Below, in pieces: positions 1 to 6,074 of a stretch of 8,074 bases of DNA (within the stretch, counting starts at the first letter, position 1; every line of letters starts with the position of its first letter). The notes beneath the pieces were generated by a model that saw only the letters and a list, made by a program, of their open reading frames with translations, was not told where the DNA came from and did not search any database. This DNA is from Fibrobacter sp. (GTDB taxonomy: Bacteria; Fibrobacterota; Fibrobacteria; Fibrobacterales; Fibrobacteraceae). The stretch is from assembly GCA_021443065.1 (NCBI GenBank), contig JABUUR010000339.1:1-8074 (forward strand), in the 5' to 3' direction. The position numbers and the translations under genes are program-made.

Positions 1-267
1 AGCGACGGCATGGACCAGACGGAGTTCATGCACTTGTTTACCGCAACAGAATGGAAGGGCGAACTGAAGGAATGCGACGAAGGGAACCTGGAATGGGTAC
101 CCAAGGACGATGTCATAAAACTGCCCCACTGGGACGGTGACTTGATTTTTCTCTCCCTGCTGGAACAGGGGGAACCCTTCTTTAGCCTGAAACTCACTTA
201 CAAGGGGAGCACCCTAACCGAAGCCCTTTTAAACGAGGAGCCCGTCCGCTGGCAGGACTTTGTCTAG
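1..267 (+). CDS. Nudix hydrolase, MutT/8-oxo-dGTP diphosphatase-like, 3' part only
   Basis: The frame is open from the first base and ends in TAG at 265-267, so 88 residues of a longer protein are visible; its true start and its Nudix box lie before the window. What remains matches the C-terminal half of MutT-type Nudix hydrolases: a strand with FTATEW and GEL, an acidic turn (ECDEGNLEWVP) leading into the LEWVPKDD segment, an LPHWDGD segment, and a final GEPFFSLKL strand. Relatives hydrolyse oxidised nucleotides such as 8-oxo-dGTP to the monophosphate in the cytoplasm and so sanitise the nucleotide pool. The substrate cannot be fixed here because the catalytic motif is missing from view. The ATG at 10 is internal to the domain and is not the start. 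No gene follows closely on this strand. Confidence 0.75.
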   Translation, partial: SDGMDQTEFMHLFTATEWKGELKECDEGNLEWVPKDDVIKLPHWDGDLIFLSLLEQGEPFFSLKLTYKGSTLTEALLNEEPVRWQDFV

Positions 268-415
268 GGCAGGTCAAACCGTAAAAAACGGGTCTAAAAG
301 TTCCATTTAGAACAAAATCGATTTTCAGCGAGACAAAAATTTCTTTTTGTACAGTTTTAAGGCGGTTTCGAAGAAACAATAAAATGTATCTTAAAAATAC
401 TCCAAACCAACCTCC
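268..415. other. Non-coding gap between the Nudix gene and a terminator
   Basis: About 150 bases without a convincing reading frame lie between the Nudix stop codon and the terminator hairpin at 416-463. The stretch is A/T-rich after 295. It could be a long 3' untranslated region of the Nudix transcript or could hold a small RNA ending at the hairpin. I see no clear -35/-10 pair; AT-rich hexamers around 375-395 are only weak -10 candidates. Confidence 0.4.
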
Positions 416-463
416 AGGCCAGACAGCGAGCAAATTTTGCGAATTGTCTGGCCTATTTTTTTT
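416..463 (+). terminator. Rho-independent terminator
   Basis: A perfect 10-bp inverted repeat, AGGCCAGACA (416-425) with TGTCTGGCCT (445-454), is followed by A and then eight T residues (456-463). This is a textbook intrinsic terminator for the plus strand. A smaller inner palindrome (430-440) sits in the loop. It would end transcripts from the Nudix gene or from an unannotated RNA in 268-415. There is no U-tract for the opposite strand, so it should act in one direction only. Confidence 0.85.
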
Positions 464-468
464 GCTCT

Positions 469-680
469 GTCATCCCGGTCTTCGTTTTATGTCATCCCGG
501 GCTTGACCCGGGACCCCACCCCACAATGTCATCCCGGGCTCCGCTCTATGTCATCCCGGGCTTGACCCGGGATCCCCCTCCACAATGTCATCCCGGCCTC
601 CACTTGAATGTCATCCCGGCCTCCGAGCCGGGACCTCCCATGCCATGTTCATCCCGGCCTTGACCCGGGATCCCCCTCAT
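469..680 (+). repeat. Cluster of seven GTCATCCCGG-type intergenic repeat units
   Basis: The decamer GTCATCCCGG starts at 469, 491, 528, 550, 587 and 610, and a copy with one extra base lies at 647-657. Three units (491, 550 and, in variant form, 647) continue as GCTTGACCCGGGA or CCTTGACCCGGGA, so that CCCGGG-CTTGA-CCCGGG can fold into a short hairpin. Unit lengths vary (about 22-40 bases) and the tails (ACCCCACCCCACA, ATCCCCCTCCACA) are only partly conserved. Repeats with this core are common between genes in many bacterial genomes and are not mobile elements with their own genes. No coding function is claimed; the short open frames across it are compositional accidents. Confidence 0.8.
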
Positions 681-687
681 GCATTAC

Positions 688-716
688 GGAAAGGTCGAAC
701 ATCGTGAGACCTTTTC
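688..716. repeat. Inverted repeat (hairpin)
   Basis: GGAAAGGTC (688-696) pairs with GACCTTTTC (708-716), with one G-T pair, around an 11-base loop. It is followed on the plus strand by a GA-rich run, not a T-tract, so it is not a standard plus-strand terminator. It belongs to the repeat mosaic between the GTCATCCCGG cluster and lptE. A second small inverted repeat, GATGC/GCATC (732-736 and 744-748), lies just beyond it. Confidence 0.55.
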
Positions 717-754
717 GAGGGGGTCCAAGACGATGCGCCCCTTGCATCCTTATA

Positions 755-859
755 GCGTTAGCCTTGCTACCATTGAAAATCGCCACGCGATTTTATTCGC
801 TGCGGCTCAGACATGCCCGAGAGCTTGCTCTCGGTCGCGGCGTTCGCCTTGCTACCATT
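755..859. repeat. 20-bp direct repeat pair flanking two hairpins, overlapping the lptE stop
   Basis: Read on the minus strand, AATGGTAGCAAGGCGAACGC (840-859) and AATGGTAGCAAGGCTAACGC (755-774) differ at one of 20 bases and lie 85 bases apart. The copy at 840-859 contains the last codon (TGG) and the TAG stop of the lptE gene. Between the copies are two perfect hairpins: CCGAGAGC/GCTCTCGG at 817-834 and AAAATCGC/GCGATTTT at 776-794. Immediately downstream of lptE these could stabilise or end its transcript, although neither is followed by a long U-tract on that strand. Confidence 0.75.
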
Positions 860-1367
860 TAGCCAAGGCGTTGGTGATAATCAGTTCCTGGAGTTTTTCG
901 ATGGCGCGGGCCTGCCCATGGCGGTCTTCTGTTTCATTGGCCTGAACATCGTAGGTTCCGTCGGCGGACAAAGACTTCGCCTCGTAAATAATACGTTCCT
1001 TAACGTTGTCATAGAACTTTACAGCCACGCGGATGGTAACGCGGTAAGTTTCCACATCACTATTGCTGTTGTAGTTTTCCGGCTTGTTGGTGTAACTCAA
1101 CAAAGAAATCTGGAAATCAGAATTGGCCTCGCCGTTGACAATGCGCACGCCGCCGGCATTTTTCTTGAACATATCCACAACGCCTGTACGAATATCGTTG
1201 GCAAGCACCGCATCCATGACCTTGTCGTCCACCTCATGAATATTCACCGTCTTGATGTGACTAGGCAGCGTACTGGCGGTAAAACTGTAGCAGCCGGACA
1301 ACAGCACCGCAACAGCAAAAAAAAGCACAAGAAATTTCACTTGAGACAATCTCAACGTTTTCATCAT
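852..1367 (-). CDS. lptE: LptE-family LPS-assembly outer-membrane lipoprotein
   Basis: The 171-residue product starts with a lipoprotein signal: basic residues, a hydrophobic core (about 12-23) and the lipobox LLSGC with the acylated cysteine at 26. The mature part follows the LptE family pattern: YSF directly after the cysteine, SHIKTV (36-41), SYTNKPENY (91-99) and YRVTI (108-112), then a basic/acidic C-terminal helix. LptE plugs the LptD barrel and helps insert lipopolysaccharide into the outer membrane. LptE proteins diverge strongly, so the name rests on this overall pattern. The start is ambiguous: two ATG codons are adjacent (1367 and 1364), and the AAGGG ribosome site (1373-1369) is 1 base from the first but 4 from the second, so 1364 may be used. 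The gene is divergent from the SGNH esterase gene, and its stop codon lies inside a repeat. Confidence 0.8.
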   Translation of the reverse strand: MMKTLRLSQVKFLVLFFAVAVLLSGCYSFTASTLPSHIKTVNIHEVDDKVMDAVLANDIRTGVVDMFKKNAGGVRIVNGEANSDFQISLLSYTNKPENYNSNSDVETYRVTIRVAVKFYDNVKERIIYEAKSLSADGTYDVQANETEDRHGQARAIEKLQELIITNALAKW

Positions 1368-1469
1368 ACCCTTAAAATAGAAATTTCATAATTCAATCGC
1401 CATATATTATTTTTCAGCATGGTGTAAAAGTGAAAATTTATCGTCAAAGATACAACCGAGGAAACATTC
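1368..1469. promoter_or_regulatory. Divergent intergenic region with candidate promoter for lptE
   Basis: This 102-base A/T-rich gap must hold promoters for both flanking genes. On the minus strand TTTACA (1423-1428) and TATATG (1401-1406) are 16 bases apart and would give a leader of about 27 bases for lptE. The plus-strand promoter is less clear; TATATTAT at 1403-1410 is a possible -10 core but has no good -35. The two promoters would then overlap. The SGNH gene has a good ribosome site, GAGGA at 1458-1462, 7 bases before its ATG. Confidence 0.35.
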
Positions 1470-2510
1470 ATGGGAAAAAGGTCTTGGACAATCACAATCA
1501 TGGCGGCACTGTACGCAGTCGCAATCCCGACCCAGGCGCAAACCAAGGTGGCCTGCATAGGGAACAGCATTACCGAAGGCTACGGCCTCAACTGGAACGA
1601 TACTAAATATCCGGAAAATCTTCAGCAAATGCTGGGCGACCAGTACAAGGTCCAAAATTTCGGAAATTCCGGCAAGATGTTCCACAAAAATTCCGACGAA
1701 TCCTACTGGAAACAACAGACCTTCACCTCGGCCTATGACTTCGCCCCGGATATCGTGGTCATAGAACTTGGCACCAACGACAGCAAGTACTTTTTCGACG
1801 GCAAGGGCAGCACCTCGGGCTTCAACTATTACGCCTTCGATGTCAAGGGCTACACCCGGGAAAGCCTCGTCGCAGAATTGAAAAAAGATTACGAAGCCCT
1901 CATCGACACCTTCGCCCACCAGCCTCAAGGCCCTAGAATCTACGCAACACTTCAGCCCTACGCCCAGAATCTGGATTGGTTCATTACAGACACAGCGATT
2001 GTCAACGTCATCAACCCCATCATCCAAGAAGTTTCAGAAAAAAAATCCGTAAGGCTCATTGATTTACATGCAAAATTCAATAAACTCGAATGGTTGCTCA
2101 GTGACAACGTCCACCCTAACGCCACAGGGGCCAGGGAACTGGCCAAGATTATCGCCAATGCCATCCAGGGATCAGACGCCCCCGCCGAAACATCAAGTTC
2201 CGCGGCAATCCCAACAAGCAGTTCCACGGCAATCCCAACAAGCAGTTCCGCGGCGATCCCAACAAGCAGTTCCACGGCATCCCCTACAGAATCCAGCTCC
2301 TCGATTAATCAAACAGAAAAAACAAACCCGTCATCTTCCCCCGTAACCGCCAAAATCTTCACGAAAGGTAACGCCATTTTCGTGGAGAATTACGTAGGGA
2401 ACGTTTCCGTGTTCGACCTGAACGGCAACCTAGTCAAAAAAGCCTACAGCAATGGCTTTTTGCATATACAGCAGCCGACCTCCGGCAAATACATCGTAAA
2501 AACAAAATAA
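1470..2510 (+). CDS. Secreted SGNH/GDSL-family esterase with Ser/Thr/Pro linker and C-terminal sorting-like domain
   Basis: The 346-residue protein has a signal peptide (1-23, cleavage after TQA), an SGNH hydrolase domain (about 26-234), a low-complexity linker (242-290) and a C-terminal beta module (about 296-346). All SGNH blocks are visible: GNS with nucleophile Ser33, Gly65/Gly68 of block II, GTND with Asn103, and DNVHP giving Asp212 and His215. Members remove acyl, often acetyl, groups from carbohydrates; the family includes acetylxylan and rhamnogalacturonan acetylesterases, but the substrate cannot be assigned. The linker has four 8-residue SSSxAIPT units. The tail, with VFDLNGNLVKK and GKYIVKTK, resembles type IX secretion C-terminal domains, pointing to export and perhaps surface attachment. 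The GAGGA ribosome site 7 bases upstream supports this start. It converges on the FecR gene with 93 bases between. Confidence 0.85.
   Translation: MGKRSWTITIMAALYAVAIPTQAQTKVACIGNSITEGYGLNWNDTKYPENLQQMLGDQYKVQNFGNSGKMFHKNSDESYWKQQTFTSAYDFAPDIVVIELGTNDSKYFFDGKGSTSGFNYYAFDVKGYTRESLVAELKKDYEALIDTFAHQPQGPRIYATLQPYAQNLDWFITDTAIVNVINPIIQEVSEKKSVRLIDLHAKFNKLEWLLSDNVHPNATGARELAKIIANAIQGSDAPAETSSSAAIPTSSSTAIPTSSSAAIPTSSSTASPTESSSSINQTEKTNPSSSPVTAKIFTKGNAIFVENYVGNVSVFDLNGNLVKKAYSNGFLHIQQPTSGKYIVKTK
2196..2291 (+). repeat. 24-bp tandem repeat encoding the esterase linker
   Basis: Four in-frame 24-base units start at 2196, 2220, 2244 and 2268. The first three differ from one another at only a base or two; the fourth diverges after its first half. 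Each codes for SSxAIPTS-type residues of the linker between the SGNH domain and the C-terminal module. Because the unit length is a multiple of three, gain or loss of units would change linker length without breaking the frame. Confidence 0.9.
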
Positions 2511-2603
2511 TCCAGTCCGCGGCAACAACCACTGGCAACAATTCCAGGCAATCTCAGGCGGCAGTCTGCGTAAACAATAACCACAGACAACCACTGGCGA
2601 TCG

Positions 2604-3854
2604 TTACCTTGCAATAGCCTTCTGGAATTCGTCCATGGCCGGGGCGAAATCCGTCTCAAGGTTTTCCGCAGCAAATCCAACCTCGGCAAAGGCCTCTTGC
2701 AGGGCGTTCTTCACAATGCGCGGGTTCAAGACCATCAAACTGTAGGCCTTGTACTTCTTGGTAACATCGTCAAAGAAATTCACCACACGAACCTCGGAGG
2801 CTCCGCTCAAGTTCTTGTTGGTATAGGCGTTCACCTTTTCTTCCCAGATTTTGGCGGCTTCGCCCTCCATATTCTTGGCGTAATGTTCCTTATAACGGGT
2901 CAAACGGGACATGACGCTTTGGCCAATCTGGTTACGGGCCTCACTCAGACTCTGGGAACGTGCCGTAATTTCGTCGGAGGCGGCGGCGATTCCGATTCCA
3001 TAAAGAATCCCCTTGTCATAGAACCTGCGGCCCTCCTTTTCAAGTTCGTCAGCCGGGCTCTTGATTGTCTTGTACACGCCCTTTTCCTCTCCGGGTTTCT
3101 TGATCTTCAGTTCTTCCTTGTCAAACTGACGGTCAGCCTCCACCATGCGTTTCATGAATTCCTTCATGGTCAGTTTTTCATCAAGGGCAATGCCGCGGAT
3201 GTACTTTACAAAGTCAGCCTTACCGGAATTCTTTAGACTCATCTTCAAGAAAGAACTTTTGCCGTTGTCACCCTTGCGATAAAAAACGGTTTCACCCCCA
3301 GAAATGGATCGCACGTCGGCTGGCCCCGTTCCCACATCCAGTTTTCCATTCTCAAGGCCAGCAAAGAATGGATAGGCATTTACAACACCTTTCGTTCCGC
3401 GAATGGCGGCAACCATGGTGCCTGTCGTGAACTTGAATTCAGCATCACTCTTCTGCTTTTCCACATCGAACGAAACAAAACCCTTTATCACCTTGATTTC
3501 CGTGACCTTGCCCCCTTCACCACCGTACAAATGCACAATCTCCACCAGCGAGGCTTCGGGAATAGAAACCTTGCTGCCGTCCAAAAGCCTTAAACCCACA
3601 TTGGATTCCACTTCGGTCTTGACAACGTCCTTTTCGTACAGCTTGTTACCTACGCGAAGGGCCTGCCATGAATTTTTCTGTCCGTCTTTTACAGACTTAT
3701 CTTCCTTAAACACTCCACCAAGAACAAATCCAACCTTGGCGCTGGGCGGGCCTGCAAAAGCACCGGAAACAAACAACAGGGCGACTGTCAAGACGATAGA
3801 AAAAACACGGTTCCTAGAACAAAAAACAACACTGCGAGAAAAGTCAAATATCAT
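2604..3854 (-). CDS. Exported FecR-domain protein with C-terminal LPP20-like domain
   Basis: The 416-residue product has a long N-terminal export signal (hydrophobic core about 17-30, probable cleavage after AFA at 34, no lipobox), a FecR-type domain (about 40-200) and, after a charged Lys/Glu-rich region (about 225-280), an LPP20-like domain (286-388). The FecR part shows RVGNKLYEKDVVKT, the LLDGSKVSI strand and the conserved AAIRGTKG segment (149-156). FecR domains are usually beta-rich sensor or ligand-binding modules, in signalling or in surface proteins. The C-terminal domain is identical at about half of 103 positions to the lipoprotein encoded at 5461-6039, sharing GIGI, SDE, ARSQS, TRYKE, YAKN, KIWEEK and LNP. 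The mature protein has no cysteine. Its ATG directly abuts the TAA of the thioredoxin gene (TAAATG), so translation is probably coupled; GGGGG lies 5 bases upstream. Confidence 0.75.
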   Translation of the reverse strand: MIFDFSRSVVFCSRNRVFSIVLTVALLFVSGAFAGPPSAKVGFVLGGVFKEDKSVKDGQKNSWQALRVGNKLYEKDVVKTEVESNVGLRLLDGSKVSIPEASLVEIVHLYGGEGGKVTEIKVIKGFVSFDVEKQKSDAEFKFTTGTMVAAIRGTKGVVNAYPFFAGLENGKLDVGTGPADVRSISGGETVFYRKGDNGKSSFLKMSLKNSGKADFVKYIRGIALDEKLTMKEFMKRMVEADRQFDKEELKIKKPGEEKGVYKTIKSPADELEKEGRRFYDKGILYGIGIAAASDEITARSQSLSEARNQIGQSVMSRLTRYKEHYAKNMEGEAAKIWEEKVNAYTNKNLSGASEVRVVNFFDDVTKKYKAYSLMVLNPRIVKNALQEAFAEVGFAAENLETDFAPAMDEFQKAIAR

Positions 3855-4382
3855 TTATTCCCCCAATACCTGTATAAAATTCTGTCCCTCTTTTCCAAGG
3901 AACATCAGGGGTTTCAAATTACCGTCCAAGACCAGCGTCCTGGGGAGGGCCATATCCTCCCCTTCCTTTACAAAGCCAAACCCCTCGCTAAGCCTCTTGT
4001 AGTTGTCCCGGATCAAGGTAAAATCCTGCAAGCCCAATTTCTTTACGAATGCGGTAACGACCTCGGACTCCTTTTCGCCTACGTTCACCAGCACAACCTT
4101 CACCTTCTTTTCTTCCAAGTACGGTCCGTTGTCCTTGATAGCCTTCAGGCCCTCACGGCAAGGAGTGCACCATGTTGCAAAATAGACAAGGGCCACCCTG
4201 TCGTAACCCTCGGCAATCTTCAGCAGATTATTCTTGGTAAATGGCTTGCCGTTTCCGTCCCGGGCGGCAAACCAGGGTATGGAGTCGGCGGCAGCGGCCG
4301 GCAAAGGGAGCCGTTCCGTGAAATCAGCCGACACAAAAGCAAACATTGCAAGAACAAGCACAAGAACACGTTTCACTATCAT
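3855..4382 (-). CDS. TlpA-like periplasmic thioredoxin-fold protein
   Basis: The 175-residue product has a signal peptide (1-19, cleavage after VSA) and a thioredoxin fold of the TlpA/redoxin type. The active site is WCTPC (71-75) after the strand VALVYFAT, and the likely cis-proline is Pro147 in ALPRTLVLD. A central insertion between strand and helix is short, as in TlpA/ResA proteins, which usually reduce disulphides in exported proteins. The partner is unknown. Position suggests it serves the neighbours: it starts 13 bases after the lipoprotein gene at 4396-5400, which encodes four non-lipid cysteines, and it touches the FecR gene. The ribosome site is weak (GGA about 8 bases upstream), which fits translation dependent on the upstream gene. 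Confidence 0.8.
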   Translation of the reverse strand: MIVKRVLVLVLAMFAFVSADFTERLPLPAAAADSIPWFAARDGNGKPFTKNNLLKIAEGYDRVALVYFATWCTPCREGLKAIKDNGPYLEEKKVKVVLVNVGEKESEVVTAFVKKLGLQDFTLIRDNYKRLSEGFGFVKEGEDMALPRTLVLDGNLKPLMFLGKEGQNFIQVLGE

Positions 4383-4395
4383 TTCAAAAATCCAG

Positions 4396-5400
4396 TTAAA
4401 TCATCCAGTTGGAAATCTCTTCTTCAACCTTCTGGATAAAATTGTTGTTCTGGTTTATGGACTTGGGAATCCGGTTTGCGGCATCTTCCTTGCTTACGGA
4501 ACTGGAACTCTTCAGCGAATCGCTGTATTCCACATAAACCTCGCCATCCATAGAGACGATACGAACTGAAATTCCAACTTCGCAGACAAAGCCAAAAATT
4601 CCATCGGAACATTTCATCTCGCCTGCAGAAACCACCACCCTGACACCGTTGGGCTTGTCGCTGCCGTCGAACTTGTTCATGTTCAAAAACGTTTCACGCA
4701 AAAGGCCGCTTACAGCCTCGTTCATGGTTGCCGAATCTTCGGCAATCGTCACAGAGTAGTTGCTCTTGAAATCTTGCATCTGCAGAACAAGTTTCTCTCG
4801 GGCCTCCTTGGAGCGGACGAGTTCCCCATCCATTTGTTCCGTCACCTGCCCAAGGGTAGCGACCACCTCGCTGGACTGGACCATCTTGTTATAGAGGTTC
4901 AACCCCCTCCTGAAAGATTCAAACTTTTTTTGAGGGTGTTTTTCGCCAATGGCACCGTTCGCCTCCATTTCAAAGGAATCACGGACCGACTGGAACAACT
5001 TGACAAAGGGTGCTGCCGCGGCAGAACGCTCCATGCAGGCCACCACGCCCGTCCCGTCGGAACCGGACTTTGAGTAAACCACCTGTACGTTCTCCGCATT
5101 GGATATGGAGGCCTTGGCCGCACTCTCCATAAGGTAGGTAGACTCGATGTTCTCGTTACCGCCGTAGGTCGTCACCACCTTGGTAGAACGGCTGGAATAC
5201 TCCACCGACGATTTTATCTGGGTGGCAATCTGGTTAAAGGCCTCGTTCTGGGCGTCCACACTGTTGGCGGCAAAGCCGTAACCGCGAAGAGACGTGGCAG
5301 AGCAGGGAGTCTGGTCCATTTCTGTACGGATAAGTCCGGACTTTGTGCCCGAGCACCCCACAAGAGCCACAAGGGCAGGAATCACAAATAAAAAGCGCAT
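4396..5400 (-). CDS. Lipoprotein with N-terminal LPP20-like domain, function unknown
   Basis: This 334-residue protein begins with a lipoprotein signal whose lipobox LVGC puts the acylated cysteine at 16. Residues about 36-130 look like an LPP20 domain: LRGYGFAANSVDAQNEA followed by NQIATQI matches the Gly-x-Gly, Ser and Ala/Gln spacing of the two neighbours, though similarity is much weaker than between those two. Residues about 135-215 are helical and charged, possibly coiled coil. The last 100 residues alternate strands (VRVVVS, VGISVRIVS, VYVEYSD) and end in an amphipathic helix. Non-lipid cysteines are at 33, 122, 264 and 273, enough for two disulphides. LPP20 proteins elsewhere are outer-membrane lipoproteins, some linked to flagellar structures; nothing here shows flagellar genes. 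An AAGGA site ends only 2 bases before the ATG. It is the second gene of the cluster. Confidence 0.7.
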   Translation of the reverse strand: MRFLFVIPALVALVGCSGTKSGLIRTEMDQTPCSATSLRGYGFAANSVDAQNEAFNQIATQIKSSVEYSSRSTKVVTTYGGNENIESTYLMESAAKASISNAENVQVVYSKSGSDGTGVVACMERSAAAAPFVKLFQSVRDSFEMEANGAIGEKHPQKKFESFRRGLNLYNKMVQSSEVVATLGQVTEQMDGELVRSKEAREKLVLQMQDFKSNYSVTIAEDSATMNEAVSGLLRETFLNMNKFDGSDKPNGVRVVVSAGEMKCSDGIFGFVCEVGISVRIVSMDGEVYVEYSDSLKSSSSVSKEDAANRIPKSINQNNNFIQKVEEEISNWMI

Positions 5401-5426
5401 GATCCTTCAGATGTAAAACACAAACT

Positions 5427-5449
5427 GGCCGTGCCGTGGGGCACGACCG
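5427..5449 (-). promoter_or_regulatory. Intercistronic hairpin between the two lipoprotein genes
   Basis: CGTGCC (5430-5435) and GGCACG (5440-5445) form a perfect 6-bp stem with a GTGG loop, extended by two or three further pairs beyond one mismatch. It fills the 60-base gap between the first and second genes of the cluster. On the minus strand it is followed by GTTTGTGTTTT, a broken T-rich run, so it could be a partial terminator or an RNA-stabilising structure that lets the first lipoprotein be made in larger amounts. Confidence 0.4.
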
Positions 5450-5460
5450 TCACACAATAA

Positions 5461-6039
5461 TTACTTGCTGAACTTTTCCTTGTAGGCTGCGGCAGCCTTT
5501 TCCAGGCGTTCCTGCATGTCGGCGCTCTGGGCGCGCAACATGAATTCTTCCTGTTCCTTGGCGGCGGCCATCAAGGCCTTGCTCACCAGTTCCGGGTTCA
5601 AGGTGACGAGGGTGTATACCTTGTACTTGGACTCGGCTTCGTTGAACTGGGTAATAGTCTTGTAGACGGTGGCACCGACCAATTCCTGATCAGTGTATTC
5701 GTTGGCCTTTTCTTCCCAAATCTTTTGGGCTTCGTCGCCCACGTTCTTGGCATACTGTTCCTTGTAGCGGGTCACCTGGGTCTTGACAGCTGTAGCAAGA
5801 GCCACACGACCTTCGTCGGAAGACTGGCTGCGGGCAACCATTTCATCGCTGGAGGTTCCGATGCCGATTCCGCAGGGAATGTCGTTGAGTTCCATGTCAC
5901 GCTTGACTTCTTCCAGTTCGCTCGCTGCAGTGGTCACAGTTTCAAAACCGGCCTGGGCTGCCTTCTGTGCGGAACTTGCACAACCGGTAAAAGCTACGAT
6001 TGCAACAGATGCAACAGCCAAAACAAGAATCTTTTTCAT
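5461..6039 (-). CDS. LPP20-family small lipoprotein
   Basis: The 192-residue product has a lipoprotein signal (MKK, hydrophobic core, lipobox FTGC, acylated Cys20), a short helical spacer (about 25-52) and an LPP20-like domain (57-159) starting at CGIGIG, followed by a charged helical tail rich in Ala, Glu and Lys. The domain is about half identical to the C-terminus of the FecR protein encoded at 2604-3854, so the two are duplicates of one module. One non-lipid cysteine (56) lies just before the domain. The LPP20 family is named after a Helicobacter outer-membrane lipoprotein; its molecular role is not generally known. The ribosome site AAGGAG, 7 bases from the ATG, is the best of the cluster and suggests strong expression. 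It is the first gene after the proposed promoter. Confidence 0.8.
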   Translation of the reverse strand: MKKILVLAVASVAIVAFTGCASSAQKAAQAGFETVTTAASELEEVKRDMELNDIPCGIGIGTSSDEMVARSQSSDEGRVALATAVKTQVTRYKEQYAKNVGDEAQKIWEEKANEYTDQELVGATVYKTITQFNEAESKYKVYTLVTLNPELVSKALMAAAKEQEEFMLRAQSADMQERLEKAAAAYKEKFSK

Positions 6040-6074
6040 ATACGTTCTCCTTTTTATGGTTTATCGTCTGTAAC

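Noticed and set aside
469..680. CRISPR array
   Set aside because: The repeated core is only about 10-25 bases, spacing is irregular, the between-unit sequences are themselves related, and no cas gene is near.
608..945. Two short plus-strand frames in the repeat region
   Set aside because: They are translations of the GTCATCCCGG repeats and hairpins; such frames arise wherever these repeats occur and have no ribosome site.
813..1391. Plus-strand open frame of 192 codons over lptE
   Set aside because: It begins inside the repeat hairpin region and is antisense to a lipoprotein gene with a lipobox and family motifs.
1407..2027. Minus-strand open frame of 206 codons opposite the SGNH esterase
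   Set aside because: It overlaps the well-supported SGNH gene on the other strand and runs through the lptE promoter region; its repetitive Val/Gly/Asp-rich translation looks like an antisense artefact.
2511..2603. Terminator between the convergent SGNH and FecR genes
   Set aside because: Only weak pairing (CCAGT/ACTGG) and a 12-base direct repeat (2525-2536, 2587-2598) are present, and there is no T-tract on either strand.
3403..4002. Plus-strand open frame of 199 codons over the FecR/thioredoxin junction
   Set aside because: It spans the antisense of two real genes and shows only low-complexity Ser/Thr/Pro-rich sequence.
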